Shown: positions 28,307 to 38,533, counted from the stretch's first letter. The stretch is DNA of 64,000 nucleotides from Lutibacter sp. HS1-25 (GCF_004121075.1 NZ_RHLN01000018.1:1-64000); one strand, 5' to 3'. Notes: generated by a model not told the origin, from the letters alone. Translations and numbers: made by a program.

Positions 28307-29770
28307 TTGAAAAACACAATTGAACTTCCGCTATTCTCTGCATATAAATTTGATTCAAATTTTTATGACGAACTCTTTAATAAAAACAAAGAGATTAGAG
28401 ATATTTACAAAACATTATTTAAATTATTTAGCCAATATTCGGTTACAGAATTTAATGCATTAAATGAAAGAGCAAAAGAATCCTTTTTCAACCTTGGAAT
28501 TACGTTTCAGGTGTATGGAGAAAACTCTGTTCAAGAAAAAATATTTCCTTTTGATTTGTTTCCTAGAATTATTGAACAAAAAGAATGGGACACTATTGAA
28601 AAAGGTGTTTTACAAAGAAGCAAAGCGCTAAACCTTTTTTTATGGGATGTTTATCATGACCAAAAAATTATAAAACAAGGCATAGTCCCTATAGAACTGA
28701 TAAGTTCTTCTGAAAATTTTATAACCAAAATGAAGGGTTTAGATCCGCCTGAAGGTGTTTACAACCACATTTCAGGAACCGATTTAATCAAACACGCAGA
28801 CGGAAATTATTACGTACTTGAAGACAACATTAGATGCCCATCGGGCGTAAGTTATGTAATTGGAAACAGAACTGCCGTAAAACATGCATTATTTGGTGTA
28901 TTTAACAAATACAATACGCATAGAGTGGTTGATTACGGAGCCAATTTATTAGAAATTATGGAATCTGTAAAACCAAAAGGCGTTGACAATCCTGTTTGTG
29001 TAATTATTACACCAGGCGTTTACAATTCGGCTTATTACGAGCATTCTTTTTTAGCAAAACAAATGGGAATTGATTTGGTTGAAGGAAGAGATTTATTTGT
29101 TGAAAATGATTTTGTTTATAAACGCACAATTTACGGCCCTCAAAAGGTCGATGTTATCTACCGAAGAATTGATGATTTATTTATTGATCCTTTGGCATTT
29201 AAACCCGAATCTGTTTTAGGTGTTCCTGGACTTTTTTCAGCATATCAAAAAGGAAATGTTTGCTTGGTAAATGCTCCTGGAACTGGTGTTGCAGACGACA
29301 AAGCAATTTACACCTACATGCCCGAAATTATTAAATACTATTTGGATGAAGATCAAATTTTAAGCAATGTTCATACTTACCACTGCAGTAGAGAAAAAGA
29401 GATGAGTTATGTGCTTGAAAACATAGATAAATTAGTAGTAAAACCTGTTGATGAATCTGGTGGTTATGGAATCTCCATAGGTAATAAATTAACAAAAGAA
29501 GAAATTCAAAAAGTTAAAGATACAATAAAGGCAAATCCACGAAAATATATTGCCCAGCCAATTATGTCACTATCAACACATCCAACATACATTGAAGAAA
29601 CTGAATCGTTTGAACCAAGACATGTGGATTTAAGAACATTTACTTTGCTAGGAAAAGACAAAGAATATGTTTTAAAAGGCGGACTCTCAAGAGTTGCGTT
29701 AAGAAGAGGAAATTTAGTAGTAAACTCATCTCAAGGTGGTGGTTCAAAAGATACCTGGGTATTAAAATAG
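28307..29770 (+). CDS. Circularly permuted type 2 ATP-grasp protein (stand-alone copy)
   Basis: 487 residues starting at TTG (28307); no ATG lies in frame until well inside the domain. Family blocks include HADGNYYVLEDNIRCPSGVSY (split: HADGNYYVLEDN and IRCPSGVSY, about 162-182), KVDVIYRRIDDLFIDPL (about 280-296) and VVKPVDESGGYGIS (about 381-394). ATP-grasp folds ligate carboxylates to amines, and this permuted family is predicted to build or tag peptides. The alpha-E gene follows after 7 bp, and a fused ATP-grasp/alpha-E protein is encoded on the other strand. Substrate unknown. Confidence 0.9.
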   Translation: MKNTIELPLFSAYKFDSNFYDELFNKNKEIRDIYKTLFKLFSQYSVTEFNALNERAKESFFNLGITFQVYGENSVQEKIFPFDLFPRIIEQKEWDTIEKGVLQRSKALNLFLWDVYHDQKIIKQGIVPIELISSSENFITKMKGLDPPEGVYNHISGTDLIKHADGNYYVLEDNIRCPSGVSYVIGNRTAVKHALFGVFNKYNTHRVVDYGANLLEIMESVKPKGVDNPVCVIITPGVYNSAYYEHSFLAKQMGIDLVEGRDLFVENDFVYKRTIYGPQKVDVIYRRIDDLFIDPLAFKPESVLGVPGLFSAYQKGNVCLVNAPGTGVADDKAIYTYMPEIIKYYLDEDQILSNVHTYHCSREKEMSYVLENIDKLVVKPVDESGGYGISIGNKLTKEEIQKVKDTIKANPRKYIAQPIMSLSTHPTYIEETESFEPRHVDLRTFTLLGKDKEYVLKGGLSRVALRRGNLVVNSSQGGGSKDTWVLK

Positions 29771-29777
29771 TAAATAT

Positions 29778-30779
29778 ATGTTAGCAAGAGTAGCAAATAA
29801 CTTATTTTGGATGGGACGTTATATAGAACGTTCGGAGCATTTGGCAAGATATTTAAATGTAAATTATTTTTCATCATTAGATGCACCAAACGAACTGTCA
29901 CAATCCAGAGATTTTGTGTTAAGATCAATTATGTACATGGTTAATGATGAAATAATTGAATCCGATATCAAATTAAAAGAAGAAGAAGTATTATTTAATG
30001 TTGGTTTAAATACTGAAAAACCATACTCTATTATAACCTCTTTTAACTCGGCTTATGAAAATGCAAGAAGCTCTAGAGATTTAATTTCAACCGAACTTTT
30101 TGAATCTATAAACAGAATCAATCATAGCATAAAAAACTACAACCCAGATACTTTTGTAAAAAATGGATTGTACGACTTTACATCTATGATTACAAAATCT
30201 ACTGCTGAAATTAGAAGTAAAATTAAGGGAACTATTTTACATGATGAAGCCTATGCGATTATAATGCTTGGAATTTATTTAGAAAGAGCCTTGCAAGTTA
30301 CCCGTATCATCAATTCAAAATGCAGTGATGCCGCTGTTGAAAAAAGTAAATATAAAGATACTGTTATAGATGACAGCCACCAATGGTCTACCTTATTAAA
30401 ATGTGTTTTTTCATATGATATGATGCGTAGATTCTACAAAAAAACACCTACCAAAAAAACAACATTAGAATTTTTAATTTTAAATTCAGACTGTCCTAGA
30501 TCTATCAAAAGTAGTCTTTTTCTAATTAAAAAATACATTCAAAAACTTGCGGTAAATCAAAAGGGGTCCACTAATTCTGCATCCTTTTTAATAGGAAAAC
30601 TACACTGCGAATTTGAATATAAATTAATAGAAGATATTGAAAAAGATACTGAAGGTTTTATAAGAGACCTTATCAATAAATTAATAATTATTGGTTTAAA
30701 ATTAGACGATAACTATTTTAAAATACCCGAAGCTCCTGTTTCAAAAACAAACAACATATCATCAACACAAAAGCAATAA
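29778..30779 (+). CDS. Alpha-E domain-containing protein (stand-alone copy)
   Basis: 333 residues, almost entirely helical, starting MLARVANNLFWMGRYIERSEHLAR, here split as MLARVANNLFWM and GRYIERSEHLAR. This is the alpha-E signature at the N-terminus. A second helix block carries the conserved-looking DEAYAIIMLGIYLERALQV (about 157-175). Alpha-E proteins have no known activity and always travel with permuted ATP-grasps and transglutaminase-like proteins. It lies 7 bp after the ATP-grasp gene and is convergent with the transglutaminase-like gene at 30792. Confidence 0.9.
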   Translation: MLARVANNLFWMGRYIERSEHLARYLNVNYFSSLDAPNELSQSRDFVLRSIMYMVNDEIIESDIKLKEEEVLFNVGLNTEKPYSIITSFNSAYENARSSRDLISTELFESINRINHSIKNYNPDTFVKNGLYDFTSMITKSTAEIRSKIKGTILHDEAYAIIMLGIYLERALQVTRIINSKCSDAAVEKSKYKDTVIDDSHQWSTLLKCVFSYDMMRRFYKKTPTKKTTLEFLILNSDCPRSIKSSLFLIKKYIQKLAVNQKGSTNSASFLIGKLHCEFEYKLIEDIEKDTEGFIRDLINKLIIIGLKLDDNYFKIPEAPVSKTNNISSTQKQ

Positions 30780-30811
30780 AAAAAGTCAATCTTATTGCTG
30801 AGATTGACTTT
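30774..30811 (-). terminator. Convergent terminator, mainly for the minus-strand cassette
   Basis: AAAGTCAATCT (30782-30792) pairs with AGATTGACTTT (30801-30811). On the minus strand a T7 tract follows. The stem overlaps the last codons of the 315-residue transglutaminase-like gene. Confidence 0.75.
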
Positions 30812-31739
30812 GAGCTTGTATTTGTGTTTGATTTTGATTTTGAAACTGCACTAAACTTGGTCTAATATCAACAGAGACTTCCAACACATTTTTACCTGAA
30901 CTATAGGTAACTCCCTTTAAAGGCGGCACATCAAGATAGTCACGCCCATACGCTACTACGATGTGCTGATTTTTAGGAATTTGGTTATTGGTTGGATCAA
31001 AATCTACCCAACCAAAAGTAGGTATATAAACACCAAACCAAGCGTGTGAAGCATCTGTACCCACTAATTTTTCTTTACCTTCTGGAGGCAATGTTTCAAT
31101 ATAACCACTTACATATCTGGCAGGTAACCCAACCGATCGAACACATGCTATAGCTATTTGTGCAAAATCTTGGCAAACACCTTTTTTTTCTTTCATTACC
31201 ACATCTAAAGGCGTTGCAATAGTGGTAAAACCCGACACAAAATCAAAGTCGTTAAAAATACGCTCCATCAAATCAAAAGAAGCTTCATATAAAGATCGTT
31301 TTGGTTTAAAAGATATTTTAGCATACGCTTTAATTTCTTTTGAAATACTAGAAATAAGAGGCGATTTTAAAGTAAACTGCTTAGCATCAATTAACTCTTC
31401 AGTGCAACCAATTAATAATTCTTTAGCCTCTTTTACAGTTATTTTTTTAGCCTTTTCAACATCAAAATCTAATAATTGTACAGCAAAATCTCTTAACACT
31501 TTACTTTTTGCTGTTACTTCTAATTCCTTATGAAATTCTTGAATAGAAAATCGCGTAATTGTATTGCCAAAAAAATCCAATCTTTCAGAAATATCATTCG
31601 GCGTTGGGCTGATAAACAAATTATATTCCAAAACTGTTTGCCCTGGAATATTTTTAGGCTTTAACGTGGCAAGATTGTGACAAAAAGAAGCACCATCTTC
31701 ATATTTGTATTTTGTAGTATGAATTATGTCAAAAACCAT
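30792..31739 (-). CDS. Transglutaminase-like protein, short form
   Basis: 315 residues. The N-terminal beta region (about 1-85, 'bacterial transglutaminase-like N-terminal') is followed by a papain-like fold with catalytic Cys in KKGVCQDFAQ (about 187), His in DASHAWFGVY (about 235) and Asp in WVDFDPTNNQ (about 250). The C-terminal 20 residues are Gln/Ser/Asn-rich. No signal peptide, so probably cytoplasmic. The family may cleave or form isopeptide bonds in peptides made by the ATP-grasp partner. Third gene of the minus cassette, 10 bp after the fused gene. Confidence 0.9.
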   Translation of the reverse strand: MVFDIIHTTKYKYEDGASFCHNLATLKPKNIPGQTVLEYNLFISPTPNDISERLDFFGNTITRFSIQEFHKELEVTAKSKVLRDFAVQLLDFDVEKAKKITVKEAKELLIGCTEELIDAKQFTLKSPLISSISKEIKAYAKISFKPKRSLYEASFDLMERIFNDFDFVSGFTTIATPLDVVMKEKKGVCQDFAQIAIACVRSVGLPARYVSGYIETLPPEGKEKLVGTDASHAWFGVYIPTFGWVDFDPTNNQIPKNQHIVVAYGRDYLDVPPLKGVTYSSGKNVLEVSVDIRPSLVQFQNQNQTQIQAQSQSQQ

Positions 31740-31749
31740 TTTTTTAATT

Positions 31750-34296
31750 TTATAAAGTTGTGTTTACCAATTGCGTTTGTTGGTAAGTATGATTAAAATA
31801 TGTATTTGAAATTGACAAATTTGTTGAATGTAATAAATCGCTCAATTCTTCTAATAATTCATCCAATTGCAATCTCATATTTGACTCTTCATCAACTTTT
31901 ATTAGATCTTCAACTGTTAAACTTTTAATTTTATCAAGCGCTTTTGAAATGTTTTTTTGGCACTCTGTAAACTCTTGATTGTTGTTATTTGGCAATCGAT
32001 TGATATCTTTCTTCAATCTTTTTATTTGAAAAGTAAGCGATTTTGCATAATCCTTATCTAGCAAAACCAAATTGAGGACTTTTTCTATACTTAAATAAGA
32101 TTTATAACTATACCTGTAAATATTTAAACTTTCATGGCTATTTAATAACGATTCTAAAATCTCATATTCCAGATCTTCCTTATGTTGCACTATTATTAAC
32201 GACCTAAATTTAGCTATGGTTGTAAATGCCTGCTCCATTTGCAACCCAATAAAATACAACAACAAACCCTGTTTTACCAAAATACTTTCTTCGGTAAGCG
32301 ACATAAAAGCAATGAGTCTTGTTATAATTCTATCAAAAAATTTAACTAGCACAGGAATCGTAATATTTTTTTCTGACTTCAAATTTTGCCATAAACTTTG
32401 AATGCTGTCAAAAACACGCCACATATCTCGTGACCATAAATTTCTAAGATTGTAATATGAATAATTGAAACTTGAAATGGTTTGCGCAAAACTTCCATCT
32501 CTTTTCTCATCTAAAATTATAGATTCAATTTCTTTTAAGGGGTTTTGCATGGCTTGTTCTTCATTTTTTCCCGTAAAACCAGGAAAAGTTGAAGTTATAT
32601 TGGTAACCGATTGAAAAAGAATTCTTAAACTTTCAGAATCTGATTTTCTATGGTTAAACTGAACATTTGCCATTTGATTTAAAACCATTCTTAAATAACG
32701 AGCTGTTACAATGGTTCTACCCAAATACCTACCAGACCAAAATAAATTTTCAGCAGCATCACTAGGAACATCATCAATTCCTACAAACGGATTGGCTTTT
32801 GTTTTTTGCCAAGAATAATGCTGAATATTGTATTGTTTTTTATCACTTACCACCCAAAAATCTTTACTTGTTCCTCCTTTTTGATTGGAAACTAACAATT
32901 CTTCTCTTTCAGCAGCAACACGTACCAAACCTCCAGGCATTACACTATACCCATTATCTTTGGCTACAGAAAAAGTACGACAAACTATTTTACGAGGCTC
33001 TAAATGCCCTTCAACAAAATTTGGAGCTGTAGAAAAATTAATATTTTCCTGAGCTACAAATTGGTATGGGGCTTTTAAAATTTCAATTTTAAGATTTTTT
33101 AATTGTGTTTTTGTTAAAAATTCACAAAAATAGATATGTTCTCTATGCGTGCGATCAATTCTTTTTACCACATATTTTGAAAGATTTTCCAACACATGTT
33201 TTCTTTCTTTCTCTTGCCCACACCACCACGAAGCAATTTGTGGCAATATTAAATCTTCATTTAAAAAATACTTACAAATACCATTCATAAATGGTATCAA
33301 GCCTGGGTTTTCAAGAATTCCACTACCTACTGGGTTTACAATTGCAACATTTTGAAGTCTTACCACCTCCATTAAACCTGCAACTCCCAAATAAGAATCT
33401 TCACGCAATTCTAAAGGATCTACAAAAACATCATCAACCCTTCTTAAAACAACATCAACCTGCTTCAATCCTTTCAACGATTTCATCCATAATTTACCAC
33501 TCCTAACAACCAAGTCATTACCTTTTACCAAGGGATATCCTAAAAAAGACGACAAATAAGAATGCTCAAAATAAGTTTCGTTGTGAGGTCCTGGTGTTAA
33601 AATTACAACTGTAGGATTTTCTCTATTTGAAGGCGCTGCTTTTAACAATAACTCGTTAAAATCTTTAAAAAAAGCAGATGGCTGCTCAACACTAATATCT
33701 CCAAATATTTCTGGCATTACTTTATTTATAGACAATCTATTTTCTAAAGCATACCCCATACCAGATGGTGCTTGGGTTCTATCATTTACCACCCACATGC
33801 GGCCGTCTGGACCTCTTGCCAAATCAGCCGAATGAATTAATAATTGTTTTGCCGTTTTATATTGAATTTGATCACAAGCCCTTAAAAAACCTCTATGTGA
33901 AAATATAACTTCAAAAGGAACAATCCCTTTTTTGATTAATTCACGTTTCCCATAAATATCTTTCAATAAAAGATTCAATACTTCAGATCGTTGTGCTATT
34001 CCTTTTTCAATGGTTTTCCATTCATTTTTTTGAATTATAAACGGAACAACATTTAATTTCCAAGGACGATTTAAGCCTTTAGGATCATTATAAACATTGT
34101 AAGTAACGCCATTTTCAGCCAACAACCAATCAACCTCTAACTGTCTATCTATTAATTTATTAGCACCTAAATCTGAAAGATTATCTAGTAATTTATCCCA
34201 ATTTTTATCGATTCCTAAATCAGAAGTAAAAACCTCATCGTAGCCTTTGAAATCTTTAAAATAATCTTTAAATAAACTGTTTGTACTAATTGACAT
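31750..34296 (-). CDS. Fused circularly permuted ATP-grasp / alpha-E protein
   Basis: 848 residues combining both functions encoded separately at 28307 and 29778. ATP-grasp is about 1-490, with WVVNDRTQAPSGMGYALENR (about 167-186), KQVDVVLRRVDDVFVDPLEL (about 278-297) and YVVKRIDRTHREH. Alpha-E is about 515-830, beginning DAAENLFWSGRYLGRTIVTAR, split here as DAAENLFWSGRY and LGRTIVTAR. The glycine loop of the ATP-binding region (VKPVDESGGYG in the separate copy) is replaced by VKRIDRTHREH, so this copy may be catalytically different or inactive. It lies between two transglutaminase-like genes with gaps of 8-10 bp. Confidence 0.9.
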   Translation of the reverse strand: MSISTNSLFKDYFKDFKGYDEVFTSDLGIDKNWDKLLDNLSDLGANKLIDRQLEVDWLLAENGVTYNVYNDPKGLNRPWKLNVVPFIIQKNEWKTIEKGIAQRSEVLNLLLKDIYGKRELIKKGIVPFEVIFSHRGFLRACDQIQYKTAKQLLIHSADLARGPDGRMWVVNDRTQAPSGMGYALENRLSINKVMPEIFGDISVEQPSAFFKDFNELLLKAAPSNRENPTVVILTPGPHNETYFEHSYLSSFLGYPLVKGNDLVVRSGKLWMKSLKGLKQVDVVLRRVDDVFVDPLELREDSYLGVAGLMEVVRLQNVAIVNPVGSGILENPGLIPFMNGICKYFLNEDLILPQIASWWCGQEKERKHVLENLSKYVVKRIDRTHREHIYFCEFLTKTQLKNLKIEILKAPYQFVAQENINFSTAPNFVEGHLEPRKIVCRTFSVAKDNGYSVMPGGLVRVAAEREELLVSNQKGGTSKDFWVVSDKKQYNIQHYSWQKTKANPFVGIDDVPSDAAENLFWSGRYLGRTIVTARYLRMVLNQMANVQFNHRKSDSESLRILFQSVTNITSTFPGFTGKNEEQAMQNPLKEIESIILDEKRDGSFAQTISSFNYSYYNLRNLWSRDMWRVFDSIQSLWQNLKSEKNITIPVLVKFFDRIITRLIAFMSLTEESILVKQGLLLYFIGLQMEQAFTTIAKFRSLIIVQHKEDLEYEILESLLNSHESLNIYRYSYKSYLSIEKVLNLVLLDKDYAKSLTFQIKRLKKDINRLPNNNNQEFTECQKNISKALDKIKSLTVEDLIKVDEESNMRLQLDELLEELSDLLHSTNLSISNTYFNHTYQQTQLVNTTL

Positions 34297-34304
34297 TATG
34301 GTTA

Positions 34305-37300
34305 TTATTTTTTTCTTAAATCCAGCGTATGCGGAAATTCAAAATTAATCGGAATTTCTTTATAACTGAATTTTTTTGAACTTTCTTTTTCTTGAACGCT
34401 TCTAGCCGAATTATCATCGTCTTGAATTGTTTCTTCAACTGGTTCAATTTCACCTTGAGTATGTCCAAATTCCCAGAAACGATTGATTCTTCGAGATTCA
34501 GCCTCGTAACTATTTACTGGGTAAGTATCATAAGATCTACCTCCTGGATGTGCAACAAAATAGGTGCAACCACCAATAGAACGCCTATTCCAAGTATCAA
34601 CAATGTCAAAAACCAACGGCGTATCTACCCCAATTGTTGGGTGCAATGCCGAATATGGATCCCAAGCTTTGTATCTAATTCCTGCCACATATTCTCCTTT
34701 TACAGTGGTACTATTTAGCTGAACTTTTACACCATTACAAGTTAAAACATATCTTTCATGGTTAAAATCAGCTACTTTAACCTGAATACGCTCTAAAGAA
34801 GAATCTACATATCTGGCAGTTCCTCCACCGGTCATTTCTTCACCCAATACATTCCAAGGTTCAATGGCTGAACGCAATTCAATATGAATATTGTTGATAT
34901 CCACCATTCCGTGCAACGGAAATCTAAACTCAAAAAACGGATTGAACCAATCTTCTTTAAATTTATATCCTGCCCTATTTAACTGCTCAACAACATCTTT
35001 TATATCTTCACGTACATAATGTTCAATTAAAAACTTATCGTGTAATTCAGTACCCCAACGTACCAAATCGTGTTCGTAGGGTTTTTTCCAAAACCAAGCA
35101 ACCAACGTTCTTACCAACAACATTTGCATTAAGCTCATTTGTGGATGTGGCGGCATATCAAAACCTCTCAACTCTAAAATTCCCAATCTTCCTGAAGAAG
35201 AATCTGGAGAATACAACTTATCTATACAAAATTCTGCACGATGTGTATTTCCGGTTAAATCGGTTAATAAATGTCTAAATAAACGGTCTGTTAACCAAAA
35301 AGGCACTTCTCCATCTTTAGGAATTTGACTAAAAGCTATTTCAAGTTCATATAAATTTTCTAAACGAGCTTCATCAATTCTTGGCGCCTGACTTGTTGGA
35401 CCAACAAATGCTCCTGAAAACAAATATGAAAGTCCTGGATGATGTTGCCAAAAAGTTAACAAACTTCTTAACAAACTTGGTTTTCTTAACAACGGGCTGT
35501 CGGCTGGAGTTGTACCACCTAAAGTAACATGATTTCCACCACCAGTACCAGTATGTTTACCATCTAACATGAACTTTTCAGTTCCTAACCTTGCTAATTT
35601 TGCTTGTTCGTAAATGGTAAAAGTATTTTCTGTAAGCTCTTTCCAATTGTGAGTAGGATGCACATTTACTTCAATTACTCCAGGATCTGGTGTAATTTTC
35701 ATAGATTCTAACCTGTGATCTTTTGGTGGCTCGTAACCTTCTAAAACAACAGGGATTTTTAAATCGCGCGCAGTTAATTCAATAGATGCAATTAAATCTA
35801 AAAATATTTCGGCACTATCTAAAGGCGGTAAAAACAAATACAATTTACCTTCTCTAACTTCAGCACACAATCCGGTTCTAACAAAATAATTATGCTTGTT
35901 TTCTAAAATACCATCACTTAAAAAAGCTTTATGTCTTATCAAAGCAAGTCGTTTATAACTTGGCAGTTTTTTCTTTTTCGAAAAATTATCAGGTTCGTAC
36001 CTTGGAAATTCATTACCTGAATTCTGAATCAACGAATCTAACGGCAATCTTAATCCTACGGGTGAATTTCCTGGAATTAAAAACACATGTTGCCTCCTAA
36101 ATTCCCATTTATTGGTATACCATTGCCCGTCTGAATTATTCAAAGGCAACACATAACCAACAACATTTGAAGTTCCGTTTTCTAAAATTTCATTTAATTT
36201 TTTTCGAACCAAAGAAGCATCTTTATCTTTAGAAGGATCAACATCAACTGGCAATTTACCTTGTTCCCATAAAAAATAAAAAGCATCTTCATAGGCAGGA
36301 ATAATATGTTGATTTGAAATTCTTAAATAATTTGTAAGTTTCTCTAAGAATTTAATATCTGCATTTTCAGGCAATTCAACTTTGGGCGAAAATTCAGCCA
36401 ATAATTTTTCGTTATGCCAAATAGGTTTCCCATCTTTTCTCCAACACAATTCAAATTGCCAACGAGGCAATGGCTCACCTGGATACCATTTTCCCTGTGC
36501 TTGATGTAAAACAGCACCTTTCGCAAATTTATCGTATAATCTTTTTGTAAGATTTGAAGCTAACCTTCTTTTATTTGGTCCATCTGCATCGGTATTCCAT
36601 TCTGCAGATTCCATATCGTCAATAGAAACAAAAGTAGGTTCACCTCCCATAGTTAGGCGAACATCCCCTTTTTCTAATTGCTTTTCAACTTTAAAACCAA
36701 GTTTATAAATTTCATTCCACTGCTCATCTGTATATGGTTTTGTAACGCGTGGCGATTCAAAAATACGTTTTACTGAATTTTTAAAAAAGAACTCGGTTTC
36801 ACAAATATCTGTCATCCCTTCAACCGGCGCAGCACTTTCAAAGCTAGGCGTACAAGCTAATGGAATATGACCTTCACCTGCTAACAAGCCCGAAGTTGCA
36901 TCAAAACCAATCCAACCCGCACCTGGTAAATAAACCTCAGCCCACGCATGTAAATCGGTAAAATCTTCTTCAGGACCAGATGGCCCATCCAATGATTTTT
37001 CATCGGATTTCAACTGCACTAAATATCCTGAAACAAAACGTGCTCCAAAACCTAAATGACGTAATGTTTGTACAAACAACCAAGCGTAATCTCTACACGA
37101 GCCACTTTTTAATTTTAAAGATTCTTCACAAGTTTGAACTCCTGGATCTAATCGAATATTGTAATTTAAATATTCATAAATTTTTCTATTGATATCAATT
37201 AAAAAATAGATGGTTTTACGCGGTGTATAATCTATGGTTTTTAAGAAATCTTGTAAAAGTTTTCCATTTTCTCTAATTTCTAAATAAGGTATTAGCTCTT

Positions 37301-37634
37301 TTTTAATGGTTTCAGAATATTCAAACGGATATTCTTCTGCAGCTTCTTCAACAAAAAAATCAAATGGATTGATGGTTTTTAAATCGGCAATAATTTCAAC
37401 ATCAACAGACAATTCTTTTGTTTTTTCAGGAAAAATAAGGCGCGCCATATAATTTCCAAAAGGATCTTGCTGCCAATTTAAGAATTGATTTTCAGGCTTA
37501 ATTTTTATGGAATATGATTCAATTGGAGTTCTGCAATGCGGTGCAGGCCTTAACCTGAAAATATGCGGAGACAAGGAAACCGCACGATCATATTTATAAG
37601 TTGTTTTATGAGAAATTACAATTTTTAGCGCCAT
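34305..37634 (-). CDS. Large transglutaminase-like protein with DUF2126 domain
   Basis: 1109 residues. The N-terminal transglutaminase-like region (1-290) has Cys in KSGSCRDYAWLF (about 174), His in DLHAWAEVYLPG (about 228) and Asp in WIGFDATSG (about 243). From about 325 it is DUF2126, opening LTMGGEPTFVSIDDMESAEW and including GTGGGNHVTLGG near 700, possibly a glutamine-synthetase/amidoligase-like fold according to published analysis of this family. It is the first gene of the minus cassette; 8 bp separate it from the fused gene. Acidic C-terminal linker near 1070-1090. Substrate unknown. Confidence 0.9.
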   Translation of the reverse strand: MALKIVISHKTTYKYDRAVSLSPHIFRLRPAPHCRTPIESYSIKIKPENQFLNWQQDPFGNYMARLIFPEKTKELSVDVEIIADLKTINPFDFFVEEAAEEYPFEYSETIKKELIPYLEIRENGKLLQDFLKTIDYTPRKTIYFLIDINRKIYEYLNYNIRLDPGVQTCEESLKLKSGSCRDYAWLFVQTLRHLGFGARFVSGYLVQLKSDEKSLDGPSGPEEDFTDLHAWAEVYLPGAGWIGFDATSGLLAGEGHIPLACTPSFESAAPVEGMTDICETEFFFKNSVKRIFESPRVTKPYTDEQWNEIYKLGFKVEKQLEKGDVRLTMGGEPTFVSIDDMESAEWNTDADGPNKRRLASNLTKRLYDKFAKGAVLHQAQGKWYPGEPLPRWQFELCWRKDGKPIWHNEKLLAEFSPKVELPENADIKFLEKLTNYLRISNQHIIPAYEDAFYFLWEQGKLPVDVDPSKDKDASLVRKKLNEILENGTSNVVGYVLPLNNSDGQWYTNKWEFRRQHVFLIPGNSPVGLRLPLDSLIQNSGNEFPRYEPDNFSKKKKLPSYKRLALIRHKAFLSDGILENKHNYFVRTGLCAEVREGKLYLFLPPLDSAEIFLDLIASIELTARDLKIPVVLEGYEPPKDHRLESMKITPDPGVIEVNVHPTHNWKELTENTFTIYEQAKLARLGTEKFMLDGKHTGTGGGNHVTLGGTTPADSPLLRKPSLLRSLLTFWQHHPGLSYLFSGAFVGPTSQAPRIDEARLENLYELEIAFSQIPKDGEVPFWLTDRLFRHLLTDLTGNTHRAEFCIDKLYSPDSSSGRLGILELRGFDMPPHPQMSLMQMLLVRTLVAWFWKKPYEHDLVRWGTELHDKFLIEHYVREDIKDVVEQLNRAGYKFKEDWFNPFFEFRFPLHGMVDINNIHIELRSAIEPWNVLGEEMTGGGTARYVDSSLERIQVKVADFNHERYVLTCNGVKVQLNSTTVKGEYVAGIRYKAWDPYSALHPTIGVDTPLVFDIVDTWNRRSIGGCTYFVAHPGGRSYDTYPVNSYEAESRRINRFWEFGHTQGEIEPVEETIQDDDNSARSVQEKESSKKFSYKEIPINFEFPHTLDLRKK

Positions 37635-37879
37635 AAGATAATTTTAAAATAAATGATTTTTTTATAAAAAATACAATGAAATACATTTTACAATCAAAAG
37701 CTAAATTTAGTAATATTTCAAAGAAAACTGATTTTTACTAAAAATAATATTTCATTATTAATAAAAACCAATAAAAACATCAACTTAATCGTTAAAAAAG
37801 TACAAAATGTTAATTTTACTTCTCAAAAATTGAAGTAACTATAAAACGTTGTAAAATACTTTTTTAAATAACGAGAAAA

Positions 37880-38461
37880 TTACTCCTTTTTATGAACAAT
37901 ACCTTTGGTTAATTCATTCAAAGAATCTACTTTTTGCTGAAAATCACCTTTAATTGTTTTTCTGAAGGCATTTAAATTTTCAGCCAATTCGTCTATATTT
38001 TCTGGAATTACTTCTTCAAAAAACTGACGTAAACGTTTTGCTAAAGTAGGTGATTTACCATTGGTAGAAATGGCAATTTTAATATTTCCTTTGGTTACAA
38101 TTCCACCCATATAAAAATCGCAATACGGCGGATTGTCTGCCACATTTACCAATATGCTTTTACTTTTACAATCATGATAAACTTGCACATTTACATCAAT
38201 ATTATCTGTTGTAGCAACAACCATATGTTTGCAATCTAAAAACGAAGGATTGTAAGAACTTTCAACAAGCATTACATCATGTTTTTTAGCCAATGCAACC
38301 AAATCTGGATGAAAATTAATTGAAACGATTGTTACTTTAGCATTTGGACTAGACTTTAACAAAAATGTTAGTTTTTCTAAACCAACATTTCCGCCACCAA
38401 CAATCAACACATTTAATTGGCTGACTTTTAAAAATACAGGATATAATTCGTTTTGGCTCAT
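37880..38461 (-). CDS. Precorrin-2 dehydrogenase / sirohydrochlorin ferrochelatase (CysG N-terminal type)
   Basis: 193 residues of the Met8/SirC/CysG-N type. The NAD-binding Rossmann motif VLIVGGGNVGLEK is near 15-27, and NPPYCDFYMGGIV near 110-122 and KIAISTNGKSPTLAKRLR near 127-144 are the conserved active-site segments. It oxidises precorrin-2 to sirohydrochlorin and may insert Fe to make siroheme. The upstream SUMT (38534) makes its substrate, and sulfite reductase (39291) uses the product. Last gene of the sulfate operon. Confidence 0.93.
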   Translation of the reverse strand: MSQNELYPVFLKVSQLNVLIVGGGNVGLEKLTFLLKSSPNAKVTIVSINFHPDLVALAKKHDVMLVESSYNPSFLDCKHMVVATTDNIDVNVQVYHDCKSKSILVNVADNPPYCDFYMGGIVTKGNIKIAISTNGKSPTLAKRLRQFFEEVIPENIDELAENLNAFRKTIKGDFQQKVDSLNELTKGIVHKKE

Positions 38462-38533
38462 TTTATAAATTCAATTTAAGAAAACTGGTTATAAGCAATA
38501 AAACTATTTTTTAATTATAACCCAAAATATGTA

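Noticed and set aside
28307-37634. ATP-grasp cassette as a RiPP/graspetide cluster
   Set aside because: No precursor-peptide ORF is visible in or beside the cassettes, and the ATP-grasp is the circularly permuted type, not the graspetide type.
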